64,000 bases of DNA from Aliiroseovarius sp. Z3 (GTDB lineage Bacteria > Pseudomonadota > Alphaproteobacteria > Rhodobacterales > Rhodobacteraceae), in the NCBI RefSeq assembly GCF_029105185.1, contig NZ_JAFMZK010000006.1, positions 175,396-239,395 on the forward strand, in the 5' to 3' direction. The translations under genes were made by a program, and so were the position numbers. Position 1 is the stretch's first letter. Each line of letters opens with the position of its first letter. This document shows, piece by piece, positions 36,607 through 47,654 of the stretch. Below the pieces are notes generated by a model. It ran no database searches. It had not been told where the DNA came from and saw only the letters and a program-made list of their open reading frames with translations.

Positions 36607-37932
36607 TCAGCCCTTTGCGCGAATAACCTGGAGCAATGGCATCAAGGCCGACATATCCGGCCCGTGGCTCATCCCGGTCAACGCCTTACGCAGTGGCATG
36701 AACAGCCCGCGCCCTTTGCGTCCGGTGGCGTCTTTCACTGCTGCGGTCCAGTTTGACCAGCTATCGGCGTCATACGGCCCATCGGGCAAAAGTTTCATCG
36801 CGCTGGTAACAAACTCGCGGTCTTCTTCGTCAATCACCGGGTCGGCACCGTCGCGGCACAGGGTCCACCAAGCCTCCAGATCACCCAGCGTCGTGATGTT
36901 TTCACGTGCCACGGTCCAGAATGCTTCGGCTTTGTCGGACGGGACGCCGAGGTCATCCAACGTCCTCGACACAGCATCAACGGGAAGATTCGCCAGATAA
37001 CGGGCGGTCAGCGGGAACAGGTCGTCGACATCAAATTTGGTCGGAGCGGAACCAAAGGTCGACAGGTCGAAGCCTTCGACGATCTCGTCCAGCGAACTGC
37101 GCAGCTCGACCGGCTGTGATGACCCCAATCGCGCCAGCAGGCTCAGCAGGGCCATTGGCTGCACACCGCGCTCTCGCAAGTCGCGGATGGCCAGTGTGCC
37201 AAGGCGCTTGGACAGCGCCTCGCCTTGCGGGCCGGTCAAAAGCGAGTGGTGGGCGAAGGATGGCACCTTGCCGCCCAACGCTTCGATGATCTGGATCTGT
37301 GTGGCCGTGTTGGTCACATGGTCCGACCCGCGCACCACGTTCGTAATGCCGAAGTCGATGTCGTCACAGACCGAGGCAAGCGTGTACAGGAACTGCCCGT
37401 CGCCCCGGATCAGCACCGGGTCCGACACGGATGCGGCATCAATCGAAATGTCGCCCAGAATCCCGTCAGCCCAATTGATCCGTTCGTGATCCAGCTTGAA
37501 CCGCCAGTGGCCTTGCCCGCGCTCATCGCGCAGCTTGGCTTTTTCGTCTTCTGACAGGGCCAGCGCCGAACGGTCATAGACCGGCGGCTTGCCCATGTTC
37601 AGTTGCTTCTTGCGCTTAAGGTCCAGCTCGGTCGGGGTTTCAAATGCTTCGTAGAAGCGGCCCATGTCGCGCAGCTTCTGTGCGGCGTCTTCATACCGGT
37701 CCAGACGGTCTGACTGTTTTTCAACTCGGTCCCATGTCAGGCCCAGCCATTCCAGATCCTCCATGATCGCGTCCGCGTATTCCTGCTTGGAGCGTTCCGG
37801 ATCGGTGTCGTCAAGGCGCAGGATGAATTTTCCGCCCGACTTGGCAGCTATCAAATAGTTGAACAGCGCGGTGCGCAGGTTGCCAACATGGATGTAGCCG
37901 GTGGGCGATGGGGCAAAGCGGGTGGTGGTCAT
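36607..37932 (-). CDS. gltX: Glutamyl-tRNA synthetase
   Basis: A 441-residue class I synthetase. The HIGH motif appears as YIHVGNLRTALFN and the KMSKS-type loop as EALSKRLGTLAI. Between them, DDTDPERSKQEYADAIMEDLEWLGL and VVRGSDHVTNTATQIQI are characteristic. Many alphaproteobacteria carry two gltX copies with different roles in charging tRNA-Glu and tRNA-Gln; which one this is cannot be told here. Confidence 0.94.
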   Translation of the reverse strand: MTTTRFAPSPTGYIHVGNLRTALFNYLIAAKSGGKFILRLDDTDPERSKQEYADAIMEDLEWLGLTWDRVEKQSDRLDRYEDAAQKLRDMGRFYEAFETPTELDLKRKKQLNMGKPPVYDRSALALSEDEKAKLRDERGQGHWRFKLDHERINWADGILGDISIDAASVSDPVLIRGDGQFLYTLASVCDDIDFGITNVVRGSDHVTNTATQIQIIEALGGKVPSFAHHSLLTGPQGEALSKRLGTLAIRDLRERGVQPMALLSLLARLGSSQPVELRSSLDEIVEGFDLSTFGSAPTKFDVDDLFPLTARYLANLPVDAVSRTLDDLGVPSDKAEAFWTVARENITTLGDLEAWWTLCRDGADPVIDEEDREFVTSAMKLLPDGPYDADSWSNWTAAVKDATGRKGRGLFMPLRKALTGMSHGPDMSALMPLLQVIRAKG

Positions 37933-37995
37933 GGGTCAGGTCTCCTTGGCTCGACCCTCTTTCATACTGGTCCCGATTTGTCCATATAATCTGGT

Positions 37996-38394
37996 ATGAC
38001 TCGCAAATACGCCCCTTCAATTGCTGATATCGAGGCACTTGCAAATGACGCCCGGATGCGTCTGCCGCCAGCCTTTGTTGAAAAGGCGCTGGAGGTCGCG
38101 ATCCGCGTCGAAAACATGCCGAACGCCGTATTGCTGTCCGAGATGGAGATCGAGGATCCGTTCGAGTTGACCGCAGTTTACGAGGGCATTCCGCTGACAC
38201 AGAAATCCGTGTCCGATCAGCCCTTCGCACCCGACACGGTCACGCTGTTTCGACGGCCCATTCTGGATGAATGGGCGTCGCGCGGAGACGTTTCGCTGGC
38301 AGAATTGGTGGGGCACATCATCGTGCACGAGTTCGCGCATCATTTCGGCTGGTCAGACGCCGATATTGCCCAAATTGATCGCTGGTGGGAATGA
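37996..38394 (+). CDS. Small zincin-like metallopeptidase family protein
   Basis: A 132-residue member of the minimal-zincin group. The motif IIVHEFAHHFGWSDADI near residue 112 holds HExxH and a following H/D region, and ITLF-like segments (TVTLFRRPILDEW) precede it. The family is common in alphaproteobacteria, cytoplasmic and of unproven substrate. It starts 63 bases from the divergent gltX, and its stop abuts the stop of the DUF1801 gene. Confidence 0.85.
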   Translation: MTRKYAPSIADIEALANDARMRLPPAFVEKALEVAIRVENMPNAVLLSEMEIEDPFELTAVYEGIPLTQKSVSDQPFAPDTVTLFRRPILDEWASRGDVSLAELVGHIIVHEFAHHFGWSDADIAQIDRWWE

Positions 38395-38829
38395 TCAGCT
38401 GGGCTGCACCTTCCACGTCTTGTCCAGATCGCGCAATCCGGCGCGGATCAACTCGGCCAACACGTCCAAGTCGATATCGGCCAGCTTGTTCACATAAAGG
38501 CAGGACTTGCCCATCTTGTGCTTGCCCAACCGGGTCAGAATGTCCCCATAGTCGGCATATCCCGGCATGATATAAATCGAATGGCGCGCCTTGCGGGGCG
38601 AGAATCCGGTGGCCAGAAAATCGCCCTCGCGCCCGCTGGCATAGCGATAGTGATAGCTGCCATAGCCGATGATGGATGGCCCCCACATGGCCGGCGCGAA
38701 GCCAGTGACCCGACGGAACAGCCGATCCATCGTCTCGGCGTCCCTGCGTTTCGTTTCGGGATCGACTGAGTTGATGAAATCGACAACGGTCTGGCCGGTG
38801 GGACGTGTCTTGTTTTCCTTTGCACTCAT
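38395..38829 (-). CDS. DUF1801 (YdhG-like) protein
   Basis: A 144-residue protein of the DUF1801/YdhG fold. WGPSIIGYGSYHYRYASGREGDF and TGFSPRKARHSIYIMPGY are its conserved core. Structures of relatives show a small alpha/beta fold, but no function is established. It converges head-to-head at the stop codons with the small zincin gene. Confidence 0.88.
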   Translation of the reverse strand: MSAKENKTRPTGQTVVDFINSVDPETKRRDAETMDRLFRRVTGFAPAMWGPSIIGYGSYHYRYASGREGDFLATGFSPRKARHSIYIMPGYADYGDILTRLGKHKMGKSCLYVNKLADIDLDVLAELIRAGLRDLDKTWKVQPS

Positions 38830-38947
38830 TTCATGCCCTTGCTTTCGATCCTGTCACGATTGCGTGACGCCATCCATTTTCGTCGGAATTCGAAGTATAG
38901 TGCAGGTCTGTATTTCATCAAAATCTGCTCATACCGGGAGGTCACTC

Positions 38948-39883
38948 ATGAAATCTTTCTCTGTTCCACATCTATCGCGCCGACACCTGTTGATGGCGGG
39001 GGCTGCCGCGCCATTGGCAGGACTTGCTGCTGGATCTGCGCGGGCGATGGCGCCGCAAATGGGTCTGTCCAGCACTGCTTCGCAGACCGTGAAGCTGGGC
39101 CAGTTCGAGGTCACGACCCTTCTGGCGGGCAACCGCACGGTGGAAGAACCGCAAAGCATCTTCGGCATGAATGTCAGCGAGGACGAGTTCGCAGCGGTCT
39201 CCGAAGCGGCCCATATTCCAACCGATGCGGCGCAGTTTTTCTTTACGCCAACCTTGATCAATACCGGGTCCGAGCTTGTTTTGTTCGACACGGGCTTGAA
39301 TCCGGCCGGGATCACAGCGGCACTGACCGGGGCGGGCTATACACCGGATCAGGTGGATATTGTGGTCATCACCCACATGCATGGCGACCATATCGGAGGG
39401 CTGGCAGGCGACGCCGGCGCAACCTTCCCGAATGCGCGTTATGTCACCGGCGCGATCGAGTTCGACCACTGGGCGGCGGCAGGAAATGAAGGGTTCGATG
39501 CCAAGGTGGCGCCTCTGGCTGAACAGATGACGATGATCAACGGTGGCGATACCGTTGTCTCCGGGATCGAAGCGGTCGAGGCCTTTGGCCATACGCCCGG
39601 TCATATGGCCTATCGTCTGGAAAGCGATGGAAAATCGCTTTTGGTCGCAGCGGATTTCGCCAACCACTATATCTGGTCGCTGGGCTATCCCGACTGGGAG
39701 GTCAGGTTCGATATGGACAAATCAGCCGCAGCCGCAACGCGCAAATCGCTGCTGGGAATGCTGGCAGCCGAAAAGATGCCCTTCATCGGCTATCACATGC
39801 CATTCCCGGCACTGGGCTATGTCGAGGCCCGTGATTCAGGATTTCAATACGTGCCGCACAGCTATCAGCTTTTGATGGGATGA
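38948..39883 (+). CDS. Tat-exported metallo-beta-lactamase-fold hydrolase
   Basis: A 311-residue protein. A twin-arginine signal (SRRHLLMAGAAAPLAGLAAGSARA) is followed by an MBL domain with the zinc motif THMHGDHIGG near residue 140, FDTGLNPAG upstream and AFGHTPGHMAYRLES near 215. It would act in the periplasm, perhaps as a lactonase or hydrolase; the substrate is unknown. The ATG at 38948 has GGGAGG eight bases upstream, so the long open frame before it is not used. Confidence 0.9.
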   Translation: MKSFSVPHLSRRHLLMAGAAAPLAGLAAGSARAMAPQMGLSSTASQTVKLGQFEVTTLLAGNRTVEEPQSIFGMNVSEDEFAAVSEAAHIPTDAAQFFFTPTLINTGSELVLFDTGLNPAGITAALTGAGYTPDQVDIVVITHMHGDHIGGLAGDAGATFPNARYVTGAIEFDHWAAAGNEGFDAKVAPLAEQMTMINGGDTVVSGIEAVEAFGHTPGHMAYRLESDGKSLLVAADFANHYIWSLGYPDWEVRFDMDKSAAAATRKSLLGMLAAEKMPFIGYHMPFPALGYVEARDSGFQYVPHSYQLLMG

Positions 39884-39902
39884 AGCCTGTTGGCGGGGCG
39901 GC

Positions 39903-41564
<1,662 letters not shown>

Positions 41565-41751
41565 CGCGCGTATCCTTGTGGCCCGGCGATCCAAGCCGGG
41601 TTTGATCTTGCGCACAGATGTAGCAGGTTTGTGTGCGGGATAAAGACCATGCGTTGGAAAACCGTTGTTTCGGGGCCACGGCTCGCATAGTCTTGCTGCG
41701 GGTTTGCGTGGGTTTAAGCGCGGAAAAATCACTTATTGAAAGAGGTTGGAC

Positions 41752-43224
41752 ATGGTTCCCCTTCGCACAGGTTTTCGTGGTGTCGTCTTTGGTCTGGCGC
41801 TGGGCACGTTGCCCGCCGTCGCGCAGATCGAGACCAAGCAATACGAGGATGGCGCGGTTTATGAGGGGACGTTCAAGGGCGGAGTGCAGCATGGAATGGG
41901 CACGCTGCAACTGCCGACGGGTTACGAATATACCGGCGAGTTCATTGAAGGCGAGATCATCGGACAGGGCGTGGCGCGTTTCCCCAACGGCTCGATTTAC
42001 GAAGGCAGTTTTGCCAAGGGCAAGCCCGAGGGGTTCGGCAAGATCACCTTCGCAGATGGGTCGACCTTCGAGGGGGATTGGGTGGATGGCAAGATCAACG
42101 GATCCGGTCTGGCGATCTATGCCAACGGAATAAAATACGAAGGCGGGTTTCGAAATGCCATGCATCATGGTCAAGGGCGTCTGCAAAGCCCGACAGGATA
42201 TATCTATGAAGGCGATTGGGTTGCTGGCGTAAAAGAAGGACGTGGCACCTCGACCTATGCGGACGGTTCAACATATGACGGTGAGATGCGCGCAGGCGAA
42301 CGACATGGCACGGGCGTTCTGACCCAAGCGGACGGTATGATTTTCGACGGCACCTGGGAAAAGGGTCAGATGCAGGGTGAAGGCATCCTGAAACAGGCCA
42401 ATGGCGATATCTATTCCGGAAACTTCGAAGCGGGGGCCCGTCAGGGGCAGGGTGTGGTCGAATACACCAATGGCGACCGCTATGAAGGAAGTTTCGAAAA
42501 GGACAAGCGCCAGGGGCAGGGTGTTTTTGAAGGTGCTGATGGCTATCGCTATGAAGGCAATTGGGTTGCCGGTGTGATCGAAGGTGCGGGTAAAGTGACC
42601 TATCCCGACGGCTCGGTTTACGAGGGGCAGTTTCGCGATGGGGTGGCTGATGGCACAGGCATGATCAAATACCCCGATGGAAATACGTATGAAGGTGAAT
42701 GGAAAGCCGGCGTGATCGAAGGCAAAGGTATCGCCCGCTATGCCAATGGTACGGTTTACGACGGCATGTTCAAAGACGCGCTTTATGACGGACAGGGCAG
42801 CTTGACCACGGCGGACGGGACTTCTTATGTCGGGGATTGGCAAGCAGGTCAGCCGCACGGCCAAGGCAAATCGGTCTTCGCCGATGGCGCGACGTATGAG
42901 GGTGGATTCGTCGGAGGGCTACGCGAGGGCAAGGGCAAATACACGATCGCCGACGGGTTCTCGTATGAAGGGGAATGGCGGTCTGGGCTGTTTCACGGTC
43001 AAGGCGTGGCGATCTATGCCAATGGCGATCGCTACGAGGGCAGCTTCCAAAAAGGCAAACGTCATGGCGAAGGGGTTGTGACCCGCGCCGATGGCAGTCA
43101 GGAGGATGGCACCTGGGAGGACGGCGTCATTGCCGGAGCAGCCATCACGGTGCCCGCACCCGAAGTTGACAGCGCAGCGGGGGCAGCCGCGGCGGATGCC
43201 AGTTCGGATGCCGCCACCAACTAA
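41752..43224 (+). CDS. Secreted MORN-repeat protein
   Basis: A 490-residue protein. A signal peptide (GVVFGLALGTLPAVAQ) is followed by about 18 MORN repeats, nearly all exactly 23 residues, of the form YEGxFxxGxxxGxGxxxYxDG, and a nineteenth degenerate copy. It ends in a low-complexity Ala/Ser/Asp tail. MORN repeats form an elongated beta-structure that binds lipids or proteins. The function of exported bacterial ones is unknown. The ATG at 41752 has GAAAGAGG upstream. It is divergent from nadE. Confidence 0.9.
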   Translation: MVPLRTGFRGVVFGLALGTLPAVAQIETKQYEDGAVYEGTFKGGVQHGMGTLQLPTGYEYTGEFIEGEIIGQGVARFPNGSIYEGSFAKGKPEGFGKITFADGSTFEGDWVDGKINGSGLAIYANGIKYEGGFRNAMHHGQGRLQSPTGYIYEGDWVAGVKEGRGTSTYADGSTYDGEMRAGERHGTGVLTQADGMIFDGTWEKGQMQGEGILKQANGDIYSGNFEAGARQGQGVVEYTNGDRYEGSFEKDKRQGQGVFEGADGYRYEGNWVAGVIEGAGKVTYPDGSVYEGQFRDGVADGTGMIKYPDGNTYEGEWKAGVIEGKGIARYANGTVYDGMFKDALYDGQGSLTTADGTSYVGDWQAGQPHGQGKSVFADGATYEGGFVGGLREGKGKYTIADGFSYEGEWRSGLFHGQGVAIYANGDRYEGSFQKGKRHGEGVVTRADGSQEDGTWEDGVIAGAAITVPAPEVDSAAGAAAADASSDAATN

Positions 43225-43287
43225 GCTTGGCCCGGTAAATTGTCCCAGATTGTCAGAAAAAGGGCTTTATCTTGGCCAAAACCGCCC

Positions 43288-43293
43288 TATAGT
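43288..43293 (+). promoter_or_regulatory. Candidate -10 element for the leuA leader
   Basis: TATAGT lies seven bases before the leader ATG, which would place transcription start on or next to the ATG. No good -35 hexamer is seen at the standard spacing, so this is only a candidate. Confidence 0.35.
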
Positions 43294-43299
43294 CGCGCC

Positions 43300-43368
43300 A
43301 TGGAAACGCAGAAACATATCACACACCGCCCCGCGCTGGGCCTTCTGCTTCTTCTTAGCCGCCTCTGA
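43300..43368 (+). CDS. Leucine-rich leader peptide before leuA
   Basis: A 22-codon frame (METQKHITHR...) whose last ten codons include seven leucines, written CTG, CTT, CTG, CTT, CTT, CTT and CTC. It ends in TGA inside the left arm of a hairpin. Ribosome stalling at these codons during leucine shortage would control leuA, 105 bases downstream. A possible -10 box very close to the ATG suggests a nearly leaderless transcript, as known for the Sinorhizobium trpL leader. Confidence 0.78.
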   Translation: METQKHITHRPALGLLLLLSRL

Positions 43369-43437
43369 GCGTGCCGTTTTGGCGCGACCGCTCAGGGGAA
43401 CCGCCAGACGCGCCACGAACCGGCCCGGATTTGGGCC
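43362..43437 (+). promoter_or_regulatory. Attenuator-like alternative hairpins before leuA
   Basis: Hairpin A pairs CCTCTGAGCG (43362-43371) with CGCTCAGGGG (43389-43398) and includes the leader stop. Hairpin B pairs TGGCGCG (43380-43386) with CGCGCCA (43409-43415) and cannot coexist with A. Hairpin C pairs GGCCC (43422-43426) with GGGCC (43433-43437). The arrangement suits attenuation, but no T-run follows C. Confidence 0.6.
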
Positions 43438-43473
43438 ACCAAGGCTAAGACACATCTACTGAAAGACAAGACT

Positions 43474-45012
43474 ATGACCACCACATCGGATCACGTGTTG
43501 ATTTTCGACACAACCTTGCGTGACGGCGAACAAAGCCCCGGCGCGACCATGACCCATGACGAGAAACTGGAAATCGCCGAGATGCTGGACGACATGGGCG
43601 TCGACATCATCGAAGCAGGTTTCCCGATTGCCTCGGAAGGTGATTTCGCAGCGGTCAGCGAGATTGCAAAGCGATCAAAGAACTCGGTCATCTGCGGGCT
43701 GAGCCGCGCAAACTTCAAAGATATCGACCGCTGCGCGGAAGCCGTGCGCCATGCCGCCAAACCGCGCATTCACACCTTTATCGGTACGTCTCCGCTGCAC
43801 CGGGATATCCCCAATCTGACCAAAGATGCGATGGCGGATCTGATCCACGAGACGGTCACCCATGCGCGCAATCTGACGGATGATGTTCAATGGTCTGCGA
43901 TGGACGCAACCCGGACCGAGCATGACTATCTGTGTCGCGTGATCGAGATCGCGATCAAGGCTGGGGCGTCCACCATCAACATTCCCGACACAGTTGGCTA
44001 TACTGCGCCGCGCGAGAGTGCCGATCTGATCAGGATGCTGATCGAAAAGGTTCCGGGGGCGGACGAGGTTACCTTTGCCACCCACTGCCACAACGATTTG
44101 GGCATGGCGACGGCGAACTCGCTGGCTGCGGTCGAAGCGGGCGCGCGCCAGATTGAATGCACAATCAATGGTCTGGGCGAACGCGCGGGCAATACAGCTC
44201 TGGAAGAGGTCGTGATGGCCCTGAAAGTGCGCCACGATATCATGCCGTGGAACACGGGCGTAGATACGAAGAAAATCATGAACATCTCGCGCCGCGTGGC
44301 GCAGGTGTCCGGCTTTGCTGTGCAGTACAACAAAGCCATCGTTGGGAAGAACGCCTTTGCCCACGAAAGCGGCATCCACCAGGACGGGATGCTGAAAAAC
44401 GCCGAAACCTTTGAAATCATGCGTCCCGAAGATGTGGGCCTGTCCGAAACCAGCCTGGTGCTGGGAAAGCATTCGGGCCGCGCCGCCTTGCGCGACCGGT
44501 TGAACCAACTGGGGTTTGACGTGGGCGATAACCAGTTGAAAGACGTGTTCGTGCGCTTCAAGGAACTGGCAGATCGCAAGAAAGAGGTATTCGACGACGA
44601 CCTGATCGCCCTGATGCGCGATGGAACGGACGCCGCGAATGATCGCATTCAGGTGAAATTCCTGCGCGTGATCTGCGGCACGGAAGCGCCTCAGTCCGCT
44701 GACCTGACATTGGAGATCGACGGGGTCGACCATCAAAAAACAGCGACGGGCGACGGGCCGGTTGATGCAACCTTCAACGCGATCCAGCATCTGTTTCCGC
44801 ATGATGCACGGCTGCAATTGTATCAGGTGCATGCCGTGACCGAAGGGACCGACGCACAAGCGACCGTGTCTGTCCGGATGGAAGAGAACGGCAAGATCGT
44901 CACCGGCCAGTCGTCTGACACGGACACCGTCGTTGCCTCGGCAAAGGCCTATGTGAACGCATTGAACAACCTGTTGGTACGGCGCGAGAAAACCAAGCCC
45001 GAAGGCGTTTGA
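43474..45012 (+). CDS. leuA: 2-isopropylmalate synthase
   Basis: A 512-residue enzyme that condenses acetyl-CoA with 2-oxoisovalerate, the first committed step of leucine synthesis. The catalytic TIM barrel has FDTTLRDGEQSPGATM near the start, ATHCHNDLGMATANS with the metal-binding HxH near residue 205, and GKNAFAHESGIHQDG near 290. The C-terminal leucine-feedback LeuA allosteric domain is present (from about residue 400). A leucine-rich leader peptide precedes it. The next gene, an MFS transporter, begins 39 bases on. Confidence 0.96.
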   Translation: MTTTSDHVLIFDTTLRDGEQSPGATMTHDEKLEIAEMLDDMGVDIIEAGFPIASEGDFAAVSEIAKRSKNSVICGLSRANFKDIDRCAEAVRHAAKPRIHTFIGTSPLHRDIPNLTKDAMADLIHETVTHARNLTDDVQWSAMDATRTEHDYLCRVIEIAIKAGASTINIPDTVGYTAPRESADLIRMLIEKVPGADEVTFATHCHNDLGMATANSLAAVEAGARQIECTINGLGERAGNTALEEVVMALKVRHDIMPWNTGVDTKKIMNISRRVAQVSGFAVQYNKAIVGKNAFAHESGIHQDGMLKNAETFEIMRPEDVGLSETSLVLGKHSGRAALRDRLNQLGFDVGDNQLKDVFVRFKELADRKKEVFDDDLIALMRDGTDAANDRIQVKFLRVICGTEAPQSADLTLEIDGVDHQKTATGDGPVDATFNAIQHLFPHDARLQLYQVHAVTEGTDAQATVSVRMEENGKIVTGQSSDTDTVVASAKAYVNALNNLLVRREKTKPEGV

Positions 45013-45051
45013 TACATTGACCTGCATACGGGCGGGGCTACACTCGCCCGT

Positions 45052-46389
45052 ATGATACGCGCCCTGTCAAACCGCACTTATGCCGCACTCTTCACCGCTC
45101 AGGTGGTGGCTTTGCTGGGCACCGGATTGATGACCATCGCGCTGGGTCTTCTGGCCTATGAGCTGGCAGAAGACGCGGCGGGGGCGGTGCTGGGAACGGC
45201 CTTTACGATCAAGATGGTTGCCTATGTCGGTCTGTCACCGGTGTTGGCTGCGATTGCAGAGCGACTGCCGCGAAAGGCGGTTATGATCGGTGCAGATTTG
45301 GTGCGCGCAACGGTTGCGCTTGCCCTGCCGTTCGTCACCGAGGTTTGGCAGATTTATACCCTGATCTTTCTGCTGCAAGCTGCATCGGCCAGTTTCACGC
45401 CGGTGTTTCAGGCCACGATCCCCGATGTGCTGACCGACGAAGACGACTATACGCAGGCACTATCCCTGTCGCGGCTGGCCTATGACGTCGAAAACCTTCT
45501 AAGCCCTACACTTGCTGCCTTGCTTCTGGCGGTGATCTCGTTCCACGGGTTGTTCGTTGGCACGGTGATTGGTTTTCTGATTTCGGCCGTCCTTGTGGCG
45601 CGCAGTTCGTTGCCAGACCGGGCGCAGCCGGACGAGAAACGATCATTCCGGGATCGCTTGACACGCGGCAGCCGCATTTACCTTGCGACACCTCGTTTGC
45701 GCGGGTTGCTGTCGTTGAACATGACTGCCGCTGCTATCAGCGCCTTCGTGCTGGTGAATACGGTCGTGCTGGTTCGGGCCGACTACGGTTTGGGGGAAGG
45801 GGCGCTGGGCGTCGCCATGGCGGCGTTCGGGGGTGGTTCCATGCTGGCCGCGATGATGTTGCCCCCGCTGTTGAGCCGGATGCGGGAACGTGATGTTATG
45901 ATGCCGTCGGCGATTGCTCTGACCGCGCTTGCCTTTGTCTTTGCCGCACTAAGCTGGGGGGATTCCTTGCCGCCCTGGGGGGTGTTCCTGACGATCTGGG
46001 CGTTTTTCGGCTTGCTCTATTCGGCGATCCTGACGCCATCCGGGCGGTTATTGCGCATCTCAGCCCATTCCGAGGATCGCCCCGCACTCTTTGCGGCTCA
46101 GTTCGCGCTGTCACATGCGTGCTGGCTTGTGACCTATCCTCTGGCGGGGTGGGTCGGGAAAATTGCTGGCCTTTCGGTTTCACTTCTTATGCTTGGTGGG
46201 TTGGGCGCGCTGGGCGTTCTGTCCGCGATCAGGTTTTGGCCCGCGAATGCTGAAAGGATCGTTCAACACAGTCACCCCCACCTGTCGCCTGATCACCCCC
46301 ACATGAAAGCCCATCATGGTCATGGGCAAAGCCACGCCCATGCCTTCGTCATCGACGATGAACACAGGGTCTGGCCGACCCACGGCTAG
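45052..46389 (+). CDS. MFS transporter with histidine-rich C-terminal tail
   Basis: A 445-residue transporter of the MFS drug/metal exporter type (about 12 helices). The N-terminal half shows TYAALFTAQVVALLGTGLMTIALGLLAYEL and the inter-domain loop AERLPRKAVMIGADLVRA. From about residue 405 a tail with a dozen histidines follows (HSHPHLSPDHPH, then HHGHGQSHAHAF), and this could bind Ni, Co, Zn or Cu. Substrate is not known. It follows leuA by 39 bases and may be co-transcribed. Confidence 0.87.
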   Translation: MIRALSNRTYAALFTAQVVALLGTGLMTIALGLLAYELAEDAAGAVLGTAFTIKMVAYVGLSPVLAAIAERLPRKAVMIGADLVRATVALALPFVTEVWQIYTLIFLLQAASASFTPVFQATIPDVLTDEDDYTQALSLSRLAYDVENLLSPTLAALLLAVISFHGLFVGTVIGFLISAVLVARSSLPDRAQPDEKRSFRDRLTRGSRIYLATPRLRGLLSLNMTAAAISAFVLVNTVVLVRADYGLGEGALGVAMAAFGGGSMLAAMMLPPLLSRMRERDVMMPSAIALTALAFVFAALSWGDSLPPWGVFLTIWAFFGLLYSAILTPSGRLLRISAHSEDRPALFAAQFALSHACWLVTYPLAGWVGKIAGLSVSLLMLGGLGALGVLSAIRFWPANAERIVQHSHPHLSPDHPHMKAHHGHGQSHAHAFVIDDEHRVWPTHG

Positions 46390-46503
46390 GCGCTTGAATC
46401 CAACCCGCACAAGGCGTTTCCCGGCCTTCCATCTAAGCAATAAGCCGCTTGCGAACGCGTATTAGGCCTTTCACCTGAGCCTGCTGACCCTTATATATCC
46501 ATC

Positions 46504-46532
46504 GGTCTGCGTCCTTTGGGGAATCGCGGACC
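46504..46532 (+). other. Small hairpin in the 5' region of mreB
   Basis: GGTCTGCG (46504-46511) pairs with CGCGGACC (46525-46532) with one G-T pair, 29 bases before mreB. It lies in the 172-base gap after the MFS gene. Its role is unknown, and it is not followed by a T-run. Confidence 0.35.
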
Positions 46533-46555
46533 ACAAGGGTATTGAAGCGGGGTAG

Positions 46556-47599
<1,044 letters not shown>

Positions 47600-47654
47600 C
47601 CGTCCTGCCCCGTGTCGTCGGGGCTGGTCTCGTCTGGTGTGAGCGGAGGCCATT

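Noticed and set aside
41820..43150. Regular 69-base periodicity considered as a CRISPR-like or tandem DNA repeat
   Set aside because: The periodicity comes from coding 23-residue MORN repeats; copies differ at many bases and there are no spacers.
43422..43440. Third hairpin before leuA as a standard intrinsic terminator
   Set aside because: The stem is only five base pairs and ACCAAGG rather than a T-run follows, so I describe it only as part of an alternative-hairpin region.
43675..45027. 450-codon minus-strand frame opposite leuA
   Set aside because: It has no recognisable domain, and leuA covers the whole interval with intact catalytic and allosteric parts.
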